From positions 124,001 through 188,000 of the forward strand of contig CAVQXT010000004.1 in assembly GCA_963717945.1 (NCBI GenBank): a DNA stretch of 64,000 nucleotides. The letters are read 5' to 3'. The notes below the pieces were generated by a model. It did not search any database. It was given only the letters and a program-made list of their open reading frames with translations, and was not told the DNA's origin. The stretch is from FEN-299 sp963717945. GTDB lineage: Bacteria; Acidobacteriota; Vicinamibacteria; Vicinamibacterales; Fen-181. Of the stretch, positions 62,309 through 64,000 are shown piece by piece (position 1 is the first letter of the stretch; each line of letters begins with the position of its first letter). The translations under genes and the position numbers were made by a program.

Positions 62309-63367
62309 TCATTGCTGTCGTATCACGATGAACCAGCTCGCGATGACCGGCCCCAGCGGACCGCGCCCGCGCTGTCCCGCGGCCGGCGGCGGCGCGTCGG
62401 CCGGGGTGGGCGGCGCCGGACCGCGCTCGGGCTGGAACAGATAGACATTGTGCGTCTTGGGGTCCACGCAGATCGTCTTGGCGCCGCGGAACGTATCAAC
62501 CGTTGCCACTACCGAGTACGTGTCGGCCGCATCCTGGTGGACGACGGTAACAGTCCCCTCTCCCCCATTCGGGATGAAGATGAGCTTTCGCGCGGCATCC
62601 CACCCCAGCGCATCGACGCGGGTCCCGTTCTTGATCGACGCCACGACCTTGCCGGTGCTCGCGTCGAGGACGACGGAAGTGTTGCTGCATCCGGAGAAGA
62701 TGCGGTTGGTCGCCTTGTCGTACGCGATGCCGGTCGGGCCCTCGCACGGCGCCAGCGGCCACGAGGCGGTCGCCTTCCACGTCTTCACGTCGATCACCTG
62801 GATGGTGTTCTTGCTCTCGTTGTTCACGAAGATGCGGCCCTTGCCGTCGGTCGCGGCGCCCTCCGGCGCCGTGTCCTCGAGGTCAACCGTGGCGACGATG
62901 TCGCCGCTCTTCGGGTCGATCGCGGTGAGCGTGCCGATCGGCCGGCTGTGATTGGTGAGGATGATCAAGTCGTCGGGCTCGTCGTACATGATGCCGTCGA
63001 GGCCGGGGCCGACCTTGATCTGTTTGATCACGGCCAGCGTCTTCAGGTCGAACATGGTGACGGTCTGGTCCCCGCTATTGGTGGTGAACCCGTGGTTGTA
63101 CTTGGTGACGAGGCCGGCGCCGTGGACGCCCGGCGTGTTCGGGATGTCGCCGAGCACCTTGCCGGTGGCGCCGTCGACGACCATCATGTGTGTGGAGCGC
63201 GAAACGAAGACGCGCCCGGTGGCGGCTTCGACGGCGACGTAATCGGTGCCGCCGTCGCCCTTGATGTCGTACTTCTCGACCTTGAAGGTCTGAGCCGAGC
63301 CGGCGCGAGGCGCGCCAAGGCCGGCCACAACGAAGGCAAACAACACGGTGAGCAGGCATCTCTTCAT
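62309..63367 (-). CDS. Exported YVTN-type beta-propeller protein
   Basis: 352 residues from ATG 63367 (GAGGAA upstream). Signal peptide CLLTVLFAFVVAGLGAPRAGSA. Repeated blades of the YVTN/NHL type: YVAVEAATGRVFVSRSTHMMVVDGATGKVLGDI, TMFDLKTLAVIKQIKVGPGLDGIMYD, IDPKSGDIVATVDLEDTAPEGAATDGKGRIFVNN and SNTSVVLDASTGKVVASI. Such proteins often bind quinohemoproteins or other partners; the function here is unknown. Its C-terminal Pro/Ala/Gly stretch is low complexity. Confidence 0.8.
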   Translation of the reverse strand: MKRCLLTVLFAFVVAGLGAPRAGSAQTFKVEKYDIKGDGGTDYVAVEAATGRVFVSRSTHMMVVDGATGKVLGDIPNTPGVHGAGLVTKYNHGFTTNSGDQTVTMFDLKTLAVIKQIKVGPGLDGIMYDEPDDLIILTNHSRPIGTLTAIDPKSGDIVATVDLEDTAPEGAATDGKGRIFVNNESKNTIQVIDVKTWKATASWPLAPCEGPTGIAYDKATNRIFSGCSNTSVVLDASTGKVVASIKNGTRVDALGWDAARKLIFIPNGGEGTVTVVHQDAADTYSVVATVDTFRGAKTICVDPKTHNVYLFQPERGPAPPTPADAPPPAAGQRGRGPLGPVIASWFIVIRQQ

Positions 63368-64000
63368 GTTCTTCCTCGCAAATGGACGCGGAGTCTCGGC
63401 AACCGCGCTATGTCGATTCTCGCGCATATCCCGAGGGAACGATGCCGTCATTCCGCGGAGCCAGGTCAGCCGGTTCTGAGATTGTCCTGGGCGGTCCGAC
63501 GGGTGCGCCGGGAATGTGAGGCTAGAGAGGGTCCTGAGGCGTCGTCGTACGGATGACTTCGGCGAGGCCGCGAAGCCGATGCCGGGCGCGTCGGCCGTCG
63601 AGCGTTGACCGCCAAAATCCCGAATGGACGGTGAACGCTCAACGGCCGCCGATCGACGAGCTAGGCGCCCCGTGAGGCTTCGAACGTGGCCCGATGCGGG
63701 ATGGCGAGCAGCCGGTGGCGACGGCGAGGTCTCGGCGCCGATTCGATTCGGTCCACGCTCCAGAGCCGCCGCATTCTGGGGACGAGGTCGGGTTCTTCGG
63801 TTCTTCGGTCGAGCCACTCGTGGTATCGCACGACGATGTTCTCGGTTAGCAGCATCGGGGAACTCCTTGTGTTCTGCCGAGGCTATCGCAAGAAAGCCAC
63901 CAACCGCCCTTCCCGCAGAGAGGTCTCTAAGTGGCTCATTATTAGTCAGTTAAGCCTATAACGATTCTGAAAGCGGTTTAAAGTCTCCGTGCGCGACGTC
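63368..64000. other. Right-edge region, AT-richer near its end
   Basis: Apart from the small gene above, no gene is recognisable. 63900-64000 is clearly richer in A and T than the rest of the window, with TAATAAT (minus, near 63938-63946) and several TTAA words. It could be a promoter for an upstream gene outside the window or the border of an acquired segment. Confidence 0.4.
63661..63855 (-). CDS. Small hypothetical protein with a clear ribosome-binding site
   Basis: 64 residues, MLLTENIVVRYHEWLDRRTEEPDLVPRMRRLW... An AAGGAG (complement of 63863-63868) lies 7 nt before the ATG, better than most starts in the window. No family recognised. It sits next to an AT-rich tract. Confidence 0.4.
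   Translation of the reverse strand: MLLTENIVVRYHEWLDRRTEEPDLVPRMRRLWSVDRIESAPRPRRRHRLLAIPHRATFEASRGA

Overview
The window is very GC-rich chromosomal DNA from a Gram-negative bacterium: it carries LPS-export (Lpt) and Tol-Pal envelope genes, the phosphatidylserine/phosphatidylethanolamine pathway, pseudopilins and many housekeeping genes. The gene content and order (recJ-lptC/A-lptB-rpoN-hpf-hprK-rapZ-EIIA-ptsH-ptsI, fused LptF/LptG, TMTC-like TPR proteins) suggest Acidobacteriota, class Vicinamibacteria. That placement is inference from gene order and composition; no rRNA is present. I saw no tRNA, rRNA, CRISPR array, IS element or prophage.

Layout. 1-5.8 kb: 3' end of a cohesin-domain protein, two GspG-like pseudopilins, a TMTC-like membrane/TPR protein, a converging Ig/PKD lipoprotein, and a pseudopilin-like protein with a Gly/Arg tail. 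5.9-10.3 kb: a probable peptidoglycan-salvage block (serine hydrolase of the AmiE/beta-lactamase fold, GHL10 hydrolase, BadF-type sugar kinase, MurQ). 10.4-14.3 kb: Xer recombinase, metK, secreted PHP protein. 14.3-22.4 kb (minus): fused LptF-LptG, parB-parA, bifunctional nuclease, miaB, recN. 22.5-28 kb (plus): tolQ-tolR-tolA/tonB-like-tolB-pal-cpoB, then ssb. 28.1-44.3 kb (minus): dnaE-accA-recJ-lptC/A-lptB-rpoN-hpf-hprK-rapZ-EIIA-ptsH-ptsI-cupin. 44.3-52 kb: PQQ propeller protein, aminotransferase, membrane protein and a 1330-aa orphan histidine kinase. 52-56 kb (minus): psd-pssA, DUF465, tsaB-rimI, cupin. 56-60 kb: mutS, agmatinase-family gene, YfgM-like protein. 60.6-64 kb: Sel1-repeat protein, YVTN propeller protein and an AT-richer right edge.

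How the parts work together. The Lpt genes (lptB, an enlarged LptC/LptA protein, and one LptF/LptG chain at another locus) would make a complete inner-membrane LPS exporter. A PTS-like phosphorelay (EI, HPr with its serine site, EIIA, HPr kinase) lies beside rpoN, hpf and rapZ with no sugar permease, so its role is probably regulatory. As read here, ptsI, the EIIA gene, hprK and rimI are split by small indels and rpoN has lost its expected stop. The density of these lesions points to base-calling or assembly error before true gene decay.

The most unusual non-coding features are: two copies of a REP/BIME-like composite element, one supplying the stop codons of both converging genes beside it; several unrelated arrays of short degenerate words in gene spacers; and a set of genes with a -10 box only 6-14 nt before the start codon and no Shine-Dalgarno sequence, which suggests leaderless or near-leaderless transcripts.
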